Origin: Anaeramoeba flamelloides
Taxonomy: Eukaryota > Metamonada > Anaeramoebidae
DNA length: 64,000 nt
Assembly: GCA_027625915.1 (NCBI GenBank)
Contig: JANTQA010000012.1
Location: forward strand, 3,742,501 to 3,806,500
Direction of reading: 5' to 3'
In this document: in pieces, positions 14,401 through 26,994 of the stretch
How positions within the stretch are numbered: position 1 is the first letter of the stretch
Layout of the letters: every line of letters starts with the position of its first letter
Made by a program: the position numbers and the translations under genes
The notes under the pieces: model-generated
Told to the model about the DNA's origin: nothing
What the model saw: only the letters and a program-made list of their open reading frames with translations
Databases searched by the model: none

Positions 14401-17400
14401 GTTTTCCAGAATTCAAAAGAATAGAGAAAAATCTTTGATTTTACTCAATTCTTTTAAATTCTGGAAAACCTAACGGCAAACAGGATGTAATTTTGTTGAA
14501 TCACCTCTCTTTGATAAAAAAAAATAAAATAAAATACATTGTATTTTTTTATTTGAAAGGGTTAAATTAAATAGTTTAATTACTTTTGTTATTTGAAAAA
14601 ATATCTAAAAGTAATAAATCTTTGATTAAACCCAGGGGGCATTTTTATTGGATTTCTATCCATTTATAAATATAATCTTTTTCAAGTAAATTATATGAAT
14701 CATTTTTCCATAAGGATTGTGTTTTAGGTAAAGATTAATGAGTTTTTAGCAATTTTTTTTTAAATTGCACTCTAAAATAAAACCTTACTTATGAGACGAT
14801 TTAATGAGATTATTTCAGCATGTATTTTTTTGACTATATATATATATATATATATATAAATTCAAGTGTAATTTTTTTGATCAAGAATTGATAGCAAAAA
14901 GATTTGGAAAAATTTTTAAAAGAAAAGAAGAAAATAGAGGATTGATAAATATTTCTTCAAAATAATTTGATTGTTACGTTGAATTGTTTTGTAAAAAAAG
15001 TTAGACAGGCTTTTTTTTATTTATTAACTTTAAGTGAATCACAGAAATCACAGAAATCACGGAAATCTGAAAATCAAAATATATTTCAATTAAAAGAAGA
15101 AAAGAATTAACCCCAAAAAATAATTTATTAATTTTATTATCAATCAAATCAATAGATATGATTTAGATCTTATTTTGTATCTGTATCACATAAAGTGAGT
15201 TTCTTGATCTTAAAAGGTGATTCATATTTTTTTTTAATCTTTTTTTATTTTTAGGAGGGAAAATTTAAAAGTTAAATCAAAATAATAAAAAAAAAAAAAA
15301 AAAAATGAACAAAATTAAATGTAACGATTGATTACATATAGTTTTATGTACAGAAAAAAATATTAACAATTTTTTTGTACAATTCAAATCATAAATATCG
15401 AAGATAAAGCGTAACAGGAATATGTTAGTTTTGGATCGCAACTCAGAAATTGAAGAAAAAATGTGAAAATTCATCCATTTTGGTGAAACACCCTTTAAAA
15501 GTAAAAATTTACAATAGAAAAGTTTTGATAATATTTTTTTCAAAATTGTTATTCTTCTTTCTATTTTTGCTGATAATTAATGTATTAAAATAAAAAATTT
15601 ACAATAAGATCCTTTTCAAACAATTTTTAAATACCCTTGATCCTTTTCAGTTTTTGAAAATATATTATTGAAATTTTTTCATTTTTTTCAACATTCAGTC
15701 CAATTGAAAAGTAGTAACACCAGCATTAAAGAAAATTGATTTCAATTTCCAAAATTAGGAATTTGAATTAAATCAATGATTTTTTAATTTTTTTGATAAA
15801 CGAATCTGTTGAAAATTATTCAGAGTTTTTAATTTATAATTAATCGTTGATTTAAAAATAAAGATTTGACTGATTATTTGAAAAGTTTAGGTGTAATTTT
15901 TATATAAAAATTGGATTGTAATTTAAAAAAGAATTTGCTAGAGATAAAAATATTTAGAAATTAATAAGAATAGAATATCATTAAATTTTACTTACTGAAA
16001 CATTCTTTCCAAAAAAATATTGCATTATCACTAGTCCATTTGGCTTTTTTAGAAAATGGCCTATTTATTAATTTAGAAATTATTAATGAGAATATTTTTT
16101 ATAATTTTAGATCAATTTCAAAAAATAATTAACCTTATATTTTTTCAAAAAATTGAACAGATTTATTTAAAGAGAAAAGAGAAAATATCAAAAGATAGAA
16201 TCTTCTGTTTGTCAGAATTATAAACTTATTTTTTGCGATTTTTAGACACATTATAACTTTGAAAATATTATAAATCAAAGGAAGGAAAAAAATGAAAGAA
16301 TTTATCCTTTCTCTTTGTAATACATTTCTAATCTTTAGAGTATATATACATATATTGCACTTTTTTGTTTTTGATATTGAATTATTATTCAATTCATTAA
16401 AATATTTTTTTTAAGGGATGATTGACTATAAGTTTGTTATGATTTTAATATTTAAACTAAACCATTTTCCAGTTAAAGGGGCCAAGTTGTAAGAGGCGAA
16501 TTACATGTGTTTAAAGGGTTTAGTTTGATATTAGAAGAAACAATTTAATTTTGGAAATTTTCAAAATTGAAATCATTTTTCACATTTTTACTTTTTTTTT
16601 TGATTTCGATTTTTTTAACACTTAATTCGTTTGCAATTTTTTTTTATTGCCAAGATCAATAGTCACTTGATAAAAATGTGTTATTTTAATGTTATTGAAA
16701 CAGTGAGAATGATTTTACAAAAATCATATTAATTTCTATTTGAATTTTATAAGATCTTCAATTGAAGATCAAAAGCTACATTGTTACTTTTTTCAATAGG
16801 TAATTGAGTTCACTAAGAATTTGAGTTTTTGAAATTTTTAAGAAAATCTATTTATTTTTGAGTTTTATTTCATACGGATATCAACTATCCTTTGATGTGT
16901 ATTATTCTACTTATTTTTTATTTGTTCTTCAAATATCAATTATAAAAAATAATTGATATTTGGAAATCAATGTTTTTTTTTTGGATACCCCTTTGACTGA
17001 AACAAAGTTTATATTTGCCTCTTGAATAATTTGTAATTTTTTTAAAATATAAAATTGTTAATGAAAAAATTTCATAAAGAAAGTTTCAATGGAAATTTAA
17101 ACAAAGTAACCAAAATAAATTTCATTTTAAATTCATTCAGTTCAATTCATAAAAAAAATATTAGAATATATTTTATTAATAAAAATAAAAAAAAAAGAAA
17201 AATTTACAATAAAGGTAATTCCCTTTCAAACTTAGTTTTTGATGGTAATAATTGAAGTGTCCTAAAAGATTTCTATTGATTTTTTTTATTATTTACAATT
17301 ATACAAGATAAAGAATTCAATTAATTTTTATAAAAATGATAAATAAGAAAAAATATTTAAAATGATTTTACCCGATAATACAAATTTCTTTCATCTTTTT

Positions 17401-19590
17401 CAACAAACAATTTCACATCTTCTTGGTCAAAATTTAAAATTTTGTTCATGTCTGCTTCTTTAATTACAGTATTATTTGTTTCAAATAAGTGATCATAAAA
17501 ATATACTGTGATACTCAACATCAATCTTTTCCAGTGAATTATAGCCCAAGGCAAATTTTTTAAATGCCGAAATAATAATAAAATTTTGCTCCAGATTGCA
17601 CGATCATTCGTTTTTGAATATATTAAAATGTTAATAAAAGTCTAAAATAATTATTAAATTGTTTTTTTTTTTTTAAAAATAATAAATAAAAAGGGAATAA
17701 ACACAAAGGGGATAAATATTGAAGAAATATATTTGTAATATATTTAAATAAGTAGTAAGAATGATTATTGTTTTTTATCATTATTAATTTATGAAACTTG
17801 TTTTACAAAAATTTCAACTTTATTTATGTAAACTATATTCCAAAAATTTGGACACAGTTTAAACAGTTGAAATAATAACAAAACCACACTTTAAATTCAA
17901 TTTGGGAATAATTTTGATTTTACAAACTATTTGATTTTTTGTCTTTTTTGTTTTGTTTTCATTTCCTTTTTTACTAATTACGTAATCTGTTTTGTTAGAT
18001 CTGAAATTTTTTTTCGATGTTTGATAGAAAGTTAGTGTTGAGTTTGTTAAATAGAAAAATCACATACAATTTGTAGATGGTATCTCACCATATGATTGAT
18101 CAACAATTGTTGGTGAAATTTCAACAAATTAACCAATAAATTTTTTGTTCAGCTAGTTTCATTATTTTGGACAGACTTATTTTTTTTTTTCATTTGATAT
18201 TTTTTTATTTTATTTGGATGGAAATGATTATTTATTAAAACATTAATACTGGGTTACTTAAATGTTGTTTTATATTAGGTTTGGAAAAATCTAATGAATT
18301 GAGTGTTTTTTTTTCTCCCTATTTTTGATTCAGGGTGTTTAGAAATTTTTGGAATGGGGTTTAAATATATAACATGCAATCATGTATCCTAATAGATCTA
18401 TAATTAGATTTCCTTTGACCTAGAAAATTAATTTAATAAATGGTTTTTTAAAAAAATAAAGAACCAAAAATTTCATTTATTATTCCACGAAAAATATCTC
18501 ATAAATTAAAATCCCACCCTTTAAATAACAATAACAAAATAGTATATATATATATATATATTGCTGTTTTATATAATATATTTGAATTAATTAAATGATT
18601 TAAATTACTTTACAAAATTTGTTTTATTCAATTAATTTTAAAGATTTTTATTTTTTTACATTTTTTTCCCTGGAAGAGATTTTTTTATACTGAGAAAAAG
18701 AGTTGTAAAGAAAAAAGATCAAGTGGCTACTTTTTAATACTGAGATATTAAAACATGACAGTACGAGAAACTTGTAAAAAAAACAAAAAAGCAAAGGCTA
18801 AAAATGAACTAAGGGTTAAAAAAAATAACTAGATCAAAAATAAAAAAGAAATTACAACAATTAAACAACCTTCTCTCAACTGAACATTTATGATAAATTC
18901 TCAAACTAAATTAACCAAAAGTATCATGGATGCGATTTTGGATGTTCTTAATTAAATGATAAAATTATCTTTTTTTTTTCATTTTTATCAATTGATAATT
19001 ACATATCCTTTTTAAATTTATTTTTTTTTTTTTTCTTTTTTTCTTTTCTTTTAGCTTTTTTCTTTTTTGTCGATTTTTTATTTTTACTTTTTAACCAGAA
19101 AGACAATTTGGGTATGTCTTTTCCATGAATAATCGCGAAATATAGAGTTTTACACTTAATTTTTTGAAAGGGAATTTAAGTAAAAGAACATCTAGGGTTT
19201 CATTTACTTGTTCAGTAATAATAACGATTTTAAAGATTTTTTTTGTTTTTCGAATAGCAAATGACAATTCTTGTCTAAATAATTTTATAATGGGCCGTAT
19301 ACTAAGTAATTTTGAATTCAATAGAATTATTATTATTATTATTATTATTCGTATTATTATTGTTATTGCCATTATTAGTGATAATATAAACTATATTACA
19401 AAAATTGTCATCACCTGATAATAAAAAAAAGAAAAAGAACAAAAAATTTGACTAAATTCGAAAAAATGATCCTGATCTAAAAATTGAAAAATTTTTTTAA
19501 TAAGAATATTGAATAAAGTTCTTCATGTCCGCTTCCAATATCATTATAAAGTGAGTCAAAATTTTTGAAAAAAAGTTTTGTTAAATTTTC

Positions 19591-19621
<31 letters not shown>

Positions 19622-22600
19622 TTACATTTATTAATAATCCTTGAAGCTTGGAAGATAATACCTGTTTAAATTCACTATTCGGCTTTATTAATAAATATCT
19701 AATCACACGAATTAACCAATTTAAAAGGGTATTCCAAGTATTTTTATTTAAATATGATCCTGATTGTTGAGAATTTTCTTCAAAAATTGATATAATGGTT
19801 GAAATTTTCTCATATTGAAGAGTATAATTTTCAGTTTTACAATGATGATATATATATTTTTCGCAGCAGTTAATAAAAAAAGTAAAATATTCTTGAAAAT
19901 TTTGAAAAATTATAGAATATTTTTCTTTATGCTATTTATTTAATATAAAATGACCAATTGAGAAATTATAACAATATACATACATAAGTAATTAAATAAT
20001 TATAAACTACATAGAATACAAAAAGAAATAAAGATAAAAAATGGAAGAAAAAAAAATGATGATTAATTCAAACCTTAAACCACTGCAAAAATTGATTTAA
20101 AACCAAATTTATTATTTGGTTATGTGAGACTGGCAAAAACAAGGTTTGACTAAATATTTCAAGCACAAAAGCAAAATTTTCTTTATCATTATAAATTACC
20201 GAAGAGAATTCTTCGTTTAGAATCCATTTTAATAAATATTCTGTAATATCTTTTTGAAGTATTATTGGACAATTGTTTTGAAATCCAGTATCTATAAATT
20301 AAAATTATTATTTTATTTAATTTAGGTTAAAAAGATTTATTAATATTTAAATTAGTATTACATTTTCAATTTTTTTAAAAATATAAGGTTTTTATATGGA
20401 AAGTGTCTGGGAAGTGCCTTCAAGTGTCGTCAAGTGTCGTAGACTGTCTTTTTTGTTTTAATTTCAGAAATAAACCGAAAATTTATTTAATTTTTTTTTT
20501 ATTTCTGGAAATAAAAAAAACCCTAATGATAGTTTTCCAGAATGTAAAAGAAATAAGTAAAATCAAAGATTTTTCTCTATTCTTTTAAATTCTGTAAAAG
20601 AGAACAGCGATTTTTTTTATTTCCAGAAATAAAAAGAAAATTAAATAAATTTTCGGTTTATTTCAAAAATTAAAAAAAACTAACGGCTGTAAGAGGAAAT
20701 TAATTTCCTCCCTTCGAAATAAGTCTATATATATATATATATATATATAAGGTTTTTGTAACTGATGTGATTTTTGTTAATTTTATGAGATCATAAAACT
20801 TTTATTTTATAACGATTAAAAATGATACTTTTAAAAATATTTTATTAAAATTTTTAATGGTTACATCTAAAAAAATTATTTAAAACTAGATTTATGAACT
20901 TTTATTATTTATTTTTTTTTTTAAATGAAACTTGTAATCAATTCATTTAAATGTTGAAAATTATAATTTTATATAGGACAACGTATAAATTTTAATTTGA
21001 TAATACAAATGATATTATTTTTTGTTTATTTTAATATTTTATCTATTTTTCTTCCTCCCTCTTTTTGTATTTTGATATATTTTTTTTTAATACTCTTTCA
21101 ATAAATAAATGAAAATCATAATCTTAAGGACGGAAGTAACAAAGGAATCTATACTCTACAACACAAATACCAATTATCTATGTTAGTTGAATTGATTACG
21201 ATATTATGTTGACAGATTATAATATTTTTTTTTTTCAAAAAAGGCGTTTTTTTTTGGTTTTTATTTTTATGTTCTATTGCAATAAGAAAAAATCTACATT
21301 GTCTTACTTTGTAGTATTTATTTATGGCGGAATTGTTGTTTTTTTATTGGATATCCTCAATTATCGAGATCTATTTCCTTTATTAAACTTACCTACTAAT
21401 AGGGGGGCATTGATATAACACGTGAGTTGAGAATAAGAATTTTTTTCTTTTTGTTAGTTACTTTACTTTTTTTTTTTGTAAGTTTCTGAAATCTTGTTTT
21501 CTTTAAATCCCAGCCAAGAAACCAATTCGGCAATATTAATCCAGTCCAAGTGTTGACTAAACAGATTATGTGGAAAAGTTCAAGTTAGTTTCAAATCATT
21601 TCAGTTCTCTTAAGTTCTCTTCAGTTCACCCCAGTTCAGTTCTTTTGGGTTCAGTTCACTTCAGTTGCTTAAGTCGGGTTCAATTCGTTTAAGATCTGAT
21701 CAGAACAAGCTAGTTTGTTTAAGATCTAATCGGTCTACTTACTTAGATTCTTATAATAATTTTTTATTCCTTTTAACTCCTCCACAAATACTTTAAAAAA
21801 GAAAAAGGAACCGAAAGAAACGAAGGGACCCAAACATCGAAAAAAAGGGAATTTTGAAAAAGGAAAAAGTCTAAAAAAAATAAAAAAAAGCAAACAAACA
21901 AATATTGATCAAATATAGATATTAATTTCCCAATACAAAATCGCAATCAATTTAACCAACATAAATAATTGGTATTTATATTGCAGATTACAAATTCATT
22001 GAGTGTCACCATCCTTAAGATTTAAAATATTTTTACCTTTCCTGTAAAAATAAATATCAAATCTTTTTTAATTGTTAAACAGTAATATTTATAAAAAAGT
22101 AGTAAAAGTTCTCATTTTAAAATATTTTATATATATTTTTTCCTTCATTTTATAACAAAAACCAAGTCCAAAAATTAGATTGACTATTAGAATTAAAATA
22201 AATAATAAAACATCAAATTAAACCAAAATTTAAGCATGTTAACATTTTCAAAGATTTGAGATTTTAATTGTAAACCTTTGTGATTTTTTTTTGGATTTTA
22301 TGTTACGTAGATTTTTTTATTTCGGTGAAATTGGTTTTGTGGTTTTAACAATAGGTATTATTTCAGTTTGAATCATTTCAATTTCAGATATCTTTGATTG
22401 ATTATTGAACAATAAGTAAAAAAATCTTGAAAAATTTTCCTTTTCACTATCATTTTACAATTAAAAATCGATTTGACAATTTTTTTCCGAAATTGTTAAT
22501 TCTAATAATTTTATTTTTTGTTTTTTTTTGTGGGATATGTATGTTTTGAAAATAATTAAAAAATATCAATAAAACTTTGAGATTTTTTTTTCCAAAAATT

Positions 22601-25600
22601 TATGCGAGATTTTCTATTTTGTTAAATTAATCAAATTTAATTTCAATTTTTTTTTTCATGAATTACATTTATCATAAAAGCTTTAAAAACACATTAAAAA
22701 TCAAAATTAAAAAAAAAAAAAACAAAACAAAAAAAAAAAAAAAACAAACTTGATTCAACATCTAAAAGCCCCATCTTTAGTGAAATTTTTGGATATAATG
22801 TTGTTAAAAAAGAAATTTTAAAAATATTAAACCAAAATGAAAAATTGTTTGTTTTTGTGATAAAATCTAGCATTTTAAGGAACATTTTTCTTCTTTCTGC
22901 TGGATCATTTGGTGTTCGATCCTTTTTAACCACTTCTTTAATTTCAGCTATTTAAGTATTTATTTAATGTTTTGATATAGAATTTAAAAATAAAGAAATT
23001 TAGAAATAAATGGTTTAATGGTTTTTATATTAACTGAATAAAGATAAAAAAAAAGTATGAGAGTAAACATTCGGGTTTTAAAAAGCGAAACCAAAAAGTT
23101 TTAAAAAAGGTATATTTTTAACTTTTCAACTGTTATATAACAACCTTTTAATATTTTTTCCCTTTATATTTTTCAAATGGCTTTATTGATGGATTTGCTT
23201 GAAATTTAAAATGAGGATTAACATTATCAATTAAAATGGTTGATTCAAAAAAAAAAAAAAATTGAAAACTGATTGAAAAAATTAAATTTTTTTTTATTTT
23301 ATTATTTAACGGAGGAGTTGTTAATTCATCTTATTTACCCAAATAAAAAACCAAAATTTTGTTATTATATCATCAAGTTTTAATAAGCCAATGCAAAAAG
23401 TCAAAAATAATACTGTTAGGTTTTTTATAATTTTAGAAATTAAAAAAAACCGCCGATAGGTTTTCCAGCATTTAAAAGAATTGGGTTAAATCTTTGATTT
23501 TATTCTATTCTTTTGAATTTCGGAAAATCGAAGTTAGTCTTTTTTTTAATTTGAGAAATAAAAAGAAAATTTCAAAAATTTTCTTTTAATTTCTTAAATT
23601 AAAAAAAATCTAAGCACTTGACGGACACGGAATATTTGTCATCAGTTATTTTTTTTACATAATTGAGTTTTTTTTTAGATGATTAGAGTGTTTTCAAAAC
23701 CATTAGTTATTATCTATCAAAAAAATATCCTAAAGTTGAATTTAACTAAAATACAATGTCATATCCATTTAAAAATTTTTACCCTCAAAATAAACCTTTT
23801 TTTCTTGCCTAGAGACTTTTAAAAAAGGTAGTACTGCTAACAACAAGAAATACAATAGCCTCAAGATTTTTAAGAACTGACATGTTGATTATATTGTGAA
23901 TAAACTCTATTATTAATAAGGATGAAATGATAATTGAATAAATAGTTTTGTATAACTTTTTTTTTTCAATTTTATTTTTTTATACAAGTGCTGATCAAGT
24001 TAATTTTATGAAATTTACAAAAAAAGATAGCATAGCATGAATAATTTATAAACTGAGGATTAAAGCCAATCTACAAAACTTTTTTTCGCTAATACTAATA
24101 AATTTAAAGAGATTCTTTCAAATTTTTGCTTGATTTTCCATTTTTTGAAATTTTTTTACCTTAGATTTGATTACAGAATTTTATTGGTTTACAACGAACA
24201 TTTCAAATATCAACTCTTTTTACAAAGTTTTTTAACTTTAATAAAACTGTTTTGGAAGTAGGGTTATTTAGAGATATAAAAACGGAAATCGAACTAAAAA
24301 TTTTTTTGAAATTTTTTTGAATTTAACTGTATTTAAGATAACAGTTCACCAGAGATCCTAGTACAATTAAAATTTTATTCACAATAATCAAATAGAAGTT
24401 CTGTTTTAATAAAGTAAAACGCTTTTTTATATCTCTTAAACCTTAAAAAAAAAAAACATTCTGAAGTTATTTCGATCCGAATTTTTGTTTGTTTATTCAA
24501 AACATTTTGTTTAACAATTACGTCAACCGAAAAGAGCGAAAATAAATCTCTTTTCGAGATAAGGTTTTCAGGGATCAATTCAATGTGCAAAATCATTTTT
24601 ACAGGTTGCTAATGACCATAATAAACATGATTGGATCACCACTAAGCACTTTCTTTCGGCGAATTGAGTAAATCAATACTGGTATTTCAAGAATAAATGG
24701 GAATTAATTTTCACTTTATTAACATTTTGCTTTTTTTATTTCGACTGTTAAATTTCATAACATAGACTGTAATTTGGATCTCTATATATGTGCTTTTGTG
24801 ATCTGTGTTGGGTAATTTTTGGTGAACTAACAATTCTAAAAGAAAAGTCAGATTTAAGAATGGAAAAAAGAGACAATCAGATGAAAATATATCCCTTTTA
24901 AATATCAAATACCATTAAATAAATTCTTTTTATCATTTAAAATTTTTTTTATTCTTCAAAAAGGTAACATTGACGGTTCTATTTCTGTGGTTTTCTGTTG
25001 GTTTTCTGTTGGCTTATTTTTTCAAATCTTTTTCTTTGGGAATATGGCAATAGAAAGAAAAAAAATTGTGTGTTTTAATTTATCAACTCTTTACACCGAA
25101 GAAGCAAAGTATTCCAAAAGAAACTTTGTCTTTCAAAGGTTGGAGTCAAGGATTTGTATGTATTTGAGATCCAATTCCGAACATGAAAATGTGAACAACA
25201 AATCAACGACGAGGTGAGGTTTTTCGAATTTTTGATAATTTGCCATCAAAACCAAACAGTTTTCGAATTAGCCTGTGGAAATCAGAGCAATACTCTGAAA
25301 AAAGGTTCTTTTTTGAGAAGAAAAGGAAAGAGGAGGGGTAAACATGAAACTTACTGTAGTTAGGCGATGCTTTGAAAAAGACTTTTTCATTCTGTGCAAA
25401 GGAATCAAAGCATATACTGGATTCCAAAACGCTAATCATCAAATAATTGTCAGAATCCTGAAGGCTATCGACGTACAATAACAAAGATGCGATCCCTTTT
25501 GATCGGACTTCCTGCTTATTATTCAAGCTACACAAGTTTTTGAACAAATCAACTAAAAAGAAATTTTACAAAGGTTTGTGAGAGAATGTTCGGAATTGAA

Positions 25601-26218
25601 ATTGAAAAAGTTCGGTTTTGTTTTGCAAAAAATAGATCGAGTTAACCGATCTCCAAGAAATTGTTCTGAAAAATTTTAAAAAAAAAAAAAAACTCTTACG
25701 AAAAATATTAAACTTCCATTTTAATCGAATTTTGTCACGGCAAATCTTGATTATTTTTTCCAAATAGCGAAAAACAAAAAGTGAGTCTGATTTTTTAAGC
25801 TGTTTTTTTTCTGTTAAAAAGGAAAAATAAAAATCATTTGGATTTGTTTTTTGTTATTTTTTTTTGTTATTTTTTTGGAGGTTTAGGAAGCGAATTAAAC
25901 CATGGAATAAGAAGAAGATCACAGTCTTTTTCAGGTCACACCTTTTTCATTGTCAAAACTGAAGTGTGTGGAAAAAAGTTTTGACAGAAAACAGTAATTC
26001 TTACTTTGTTTTTTTTCATTTATGTCTCCCAAAAGAATATCAATTACAAGCGTAAATACAATATTGATATTCTGAAGAATAAACTTATTTTGCTCTTTGT
26101 CTGAAAAATTCGAAAGCTCTAGGTACTCTTGAAGCGACTTTAACCTTTGTAGTTTTTTTTTTTTCTCATTAAAAAAGAAATTTTTTTTTTTTTGTATCTT
26201 TTGTTCTTGTTTGGACAT
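8460..26218 (-). CDS. RalGAP alpha subunit (Rap/Ran-GAP domain), large multi-exon gene
   Basis: Catalytic alpha subunit of the Ral GTPase-activating complex. Placed exons are 26218-26005, 25786-25700, 25552-25355, 22947-22750, 20291-20074, 19931-19626, 17641-17372, 17272-17208, 16060-15996 and 12769-8460; reading phase agrees at every junction from 22947 onward. These sum to 5931 nt (about 1976 aa); human RALGAPA1 is about 2036 aa. The N-terminal exons follow the human protein segment by segment. The last exon carries a poly-Gly/poly-Asp tract near 11140-11190, a long Asn/Lys/Glu-rich insert, and the C-terminal GAP domain (about 8600-9330). This includes FCRLL, GLGWEIDM, IIFHVST and the block HISNDFINIIW, whose Asn (8882-8880) is the family's catalytic asparagine thumb. 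Between 25355 and 22948 at least one exon is unresolved; a candidate starts at 25294 after a TTTTTTCAG acceptor. Start Met is chosen at 26218 because the frame from there matches the family N-terminus. Confidence 0.88.
13230..13400 (-). repeat. CTTCAGTT repeat, copy a (inside a RalGAP intron)
   Basis: Read on the minus strand, the motif CTTCAGTT(C/G/T) recurs with a period of about 10 bases over roughly 80 bases, followed by a TTTAAGATTTAATTC-like stretch. The same arrangement lies in opposite orientation at 21485-21740 in another intron of the same gene, so the two form an inverted pair about 8 kb apart. Confidence 0.65.
13950..14490. repeat. Mosaic palindrome locus 2 (inside a RalGAP intron)
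   Basis: The locus opens with the spacer AAGTGTCGTAGAGTGCC, then a palindrome at 13981-14015 (AGGTTTTTTTTAATTTTAG and its complement). A larger nested one follows at about 14031-14175, with arms containing TTTGTGAAGTGTTCTAGG and CCTAGAACACTTCACAAA. Others lie at about 14230-14302, 14310-14390 and 14399-14472. The last pairs GGTTTTCCAGAATT with AATTCTGGAAAACC exactly. Modules are joined by CTAACG(G). Confidence 0.85.
16460..17011 (+). repeat. Dispersed repeat family R2, copy 2 (inside a RalGAP intron)
   Basis: This is the longest R2 copy. It begins near a GGGGCCAAGTTGTAAGAGG landmark and ends at GACTGAAACAAAGTTTA. It contains the perfect 18-bp palindrome GATCTTCAATTGAAGATC at about 16753-16770. 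It lies antisense to the host gene in intron 17207-16061 and is absent from the mature message. Confidence 0.75.
20398..20695. repeat. Mosaic palindrome locus 3 (inside a RalGAP intron)
   Basis: The spacer is fullest here: AGTGCCTTCAAGTGTCGTC then AAGTGTCGTAGACTGTC. Palindromic modules follow: one with TTTCAGAAATAAACCGAAAA and its degraded complement, one with TTTTCCAGAAT and ATTCTGTAAAA around a GAATAG core, and one with TTTCCAGAAATAAA facing GGTTTATTTCAAAAA. The locus ends at CTAACGGC, followed by single-copy sequence and a TA microsatellite. Confidence 0.75.
21485..21740 (+). repeat. CTTCAGTT repeat, copy b (inside a RalGAP intron)
   Basis: At about 21598-21680 the motif CTTCAGTTC or a close variant recurs every 10 or so bases, then TTTAAGATCTGATCAG and TTTAAGATCTAATC follow. 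This is the reverse-complement partner of 13230-13400. Upstream similarity (CAAGAAACCAATTCGG against CAAGAGACCAACTCGATGG) suggests the repeat unit is 200 bp or more and that the tandem motif is only its core. Confidence 0.65.
23415..23985 (+). repeat. Mosaic palindrome locus 4 with long shared flank
   Basis: Palindromic modules occupy 23415-23600, including one pairing GGTTTTCCAGCATTTAAAAG with a degraded complement and one pairing TTTTAATTTGAGAAATAAAAG with TTCTTTTAATTTCTTAAAT. A spacer AAGCACTTGACGGACACGG ends them. The next 350 bases, from CATAATTGAG to TTCAATTTTATTTTTTT, match the bases after locus 6 (38622-38945), so modules and flank look like one larger repeat. Confidence 0.75.
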
Positions 26219-26994
26219 TAGAACCTCTTAAAAAAAATTTGTAAAAGAATGAAAAAATAATTTGAGAATTTGCCCATCTATTTTATTTCAAATGTTCATT
26301 TTGAAAAACAGAGACTCGGGTGGGATCATTTTCTTTTTGTTGAGAAACTTTCTCTTTTTCCAGACACCTTTTTGCACTTTTCTGGTGTTGGGTGTTTCCC
26401 TTTTAAAAATAAATGAATAGTTTTTCAGACAACAAGTTATTTCTGTGAAACTAATCATTATAAACTCAAAGTTGGGAATTGTTTGATGTTGAGGTTTGTG
26501 TTTTTGGAAGTTACAGAAATATTAGAAAGATCGAGTTTTCAATTCATAAATTTCGAATTTTTTTAGTTTTACCCAAATGTTTTATCTGAAAGGTGAGGCT
26601 TTATTGAGAGCTTGAGTCAACTTCAGATGCATTCAATTTTCTTCAACCATTTTTTTTTTATTGATTTTAACATAATAATTCTTCAACTTGAACAACACAT
26701 AAAAAAGTTAACTTGCTTTCGAAAAAATAATAAAAAATTTTTCTGTTCGAGAGATCAATTGAAACAAGAGATCATTAAGCAAAAGCTTAAATTGTTTACA
26801 TGAACTAAACAGTTCTGTTGGAATGGTGAGATAGTCTAAAAAGTCTTCTAATTAAGAGATTTACTTTTGGTAAAAATTCCCGTAAAGGAAATGATCGAAC
26901 CAAGTGATTCAAAACAAAAGACTGAATTCTTTTTTTTCAAGTAGATTTTAATTTGAGAAAAATCCAAGACACTCTACAATAAACAATAAGTAAA

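Noticed and set aside
14838-14862. TA dinucleotide run (also at 18543 and 20726) as transposon scars
   Set aside because: No matching terminal repeats beside these runs; treated as plain microsatellites, unlike the pair at 56.5 and 58.2 kb.
24987-25217. Plus-strand open frame of 76 codons
   Set aside because: It lies within the RalGAP gene on the other strand, between placed exons, and has no recognised similarity.
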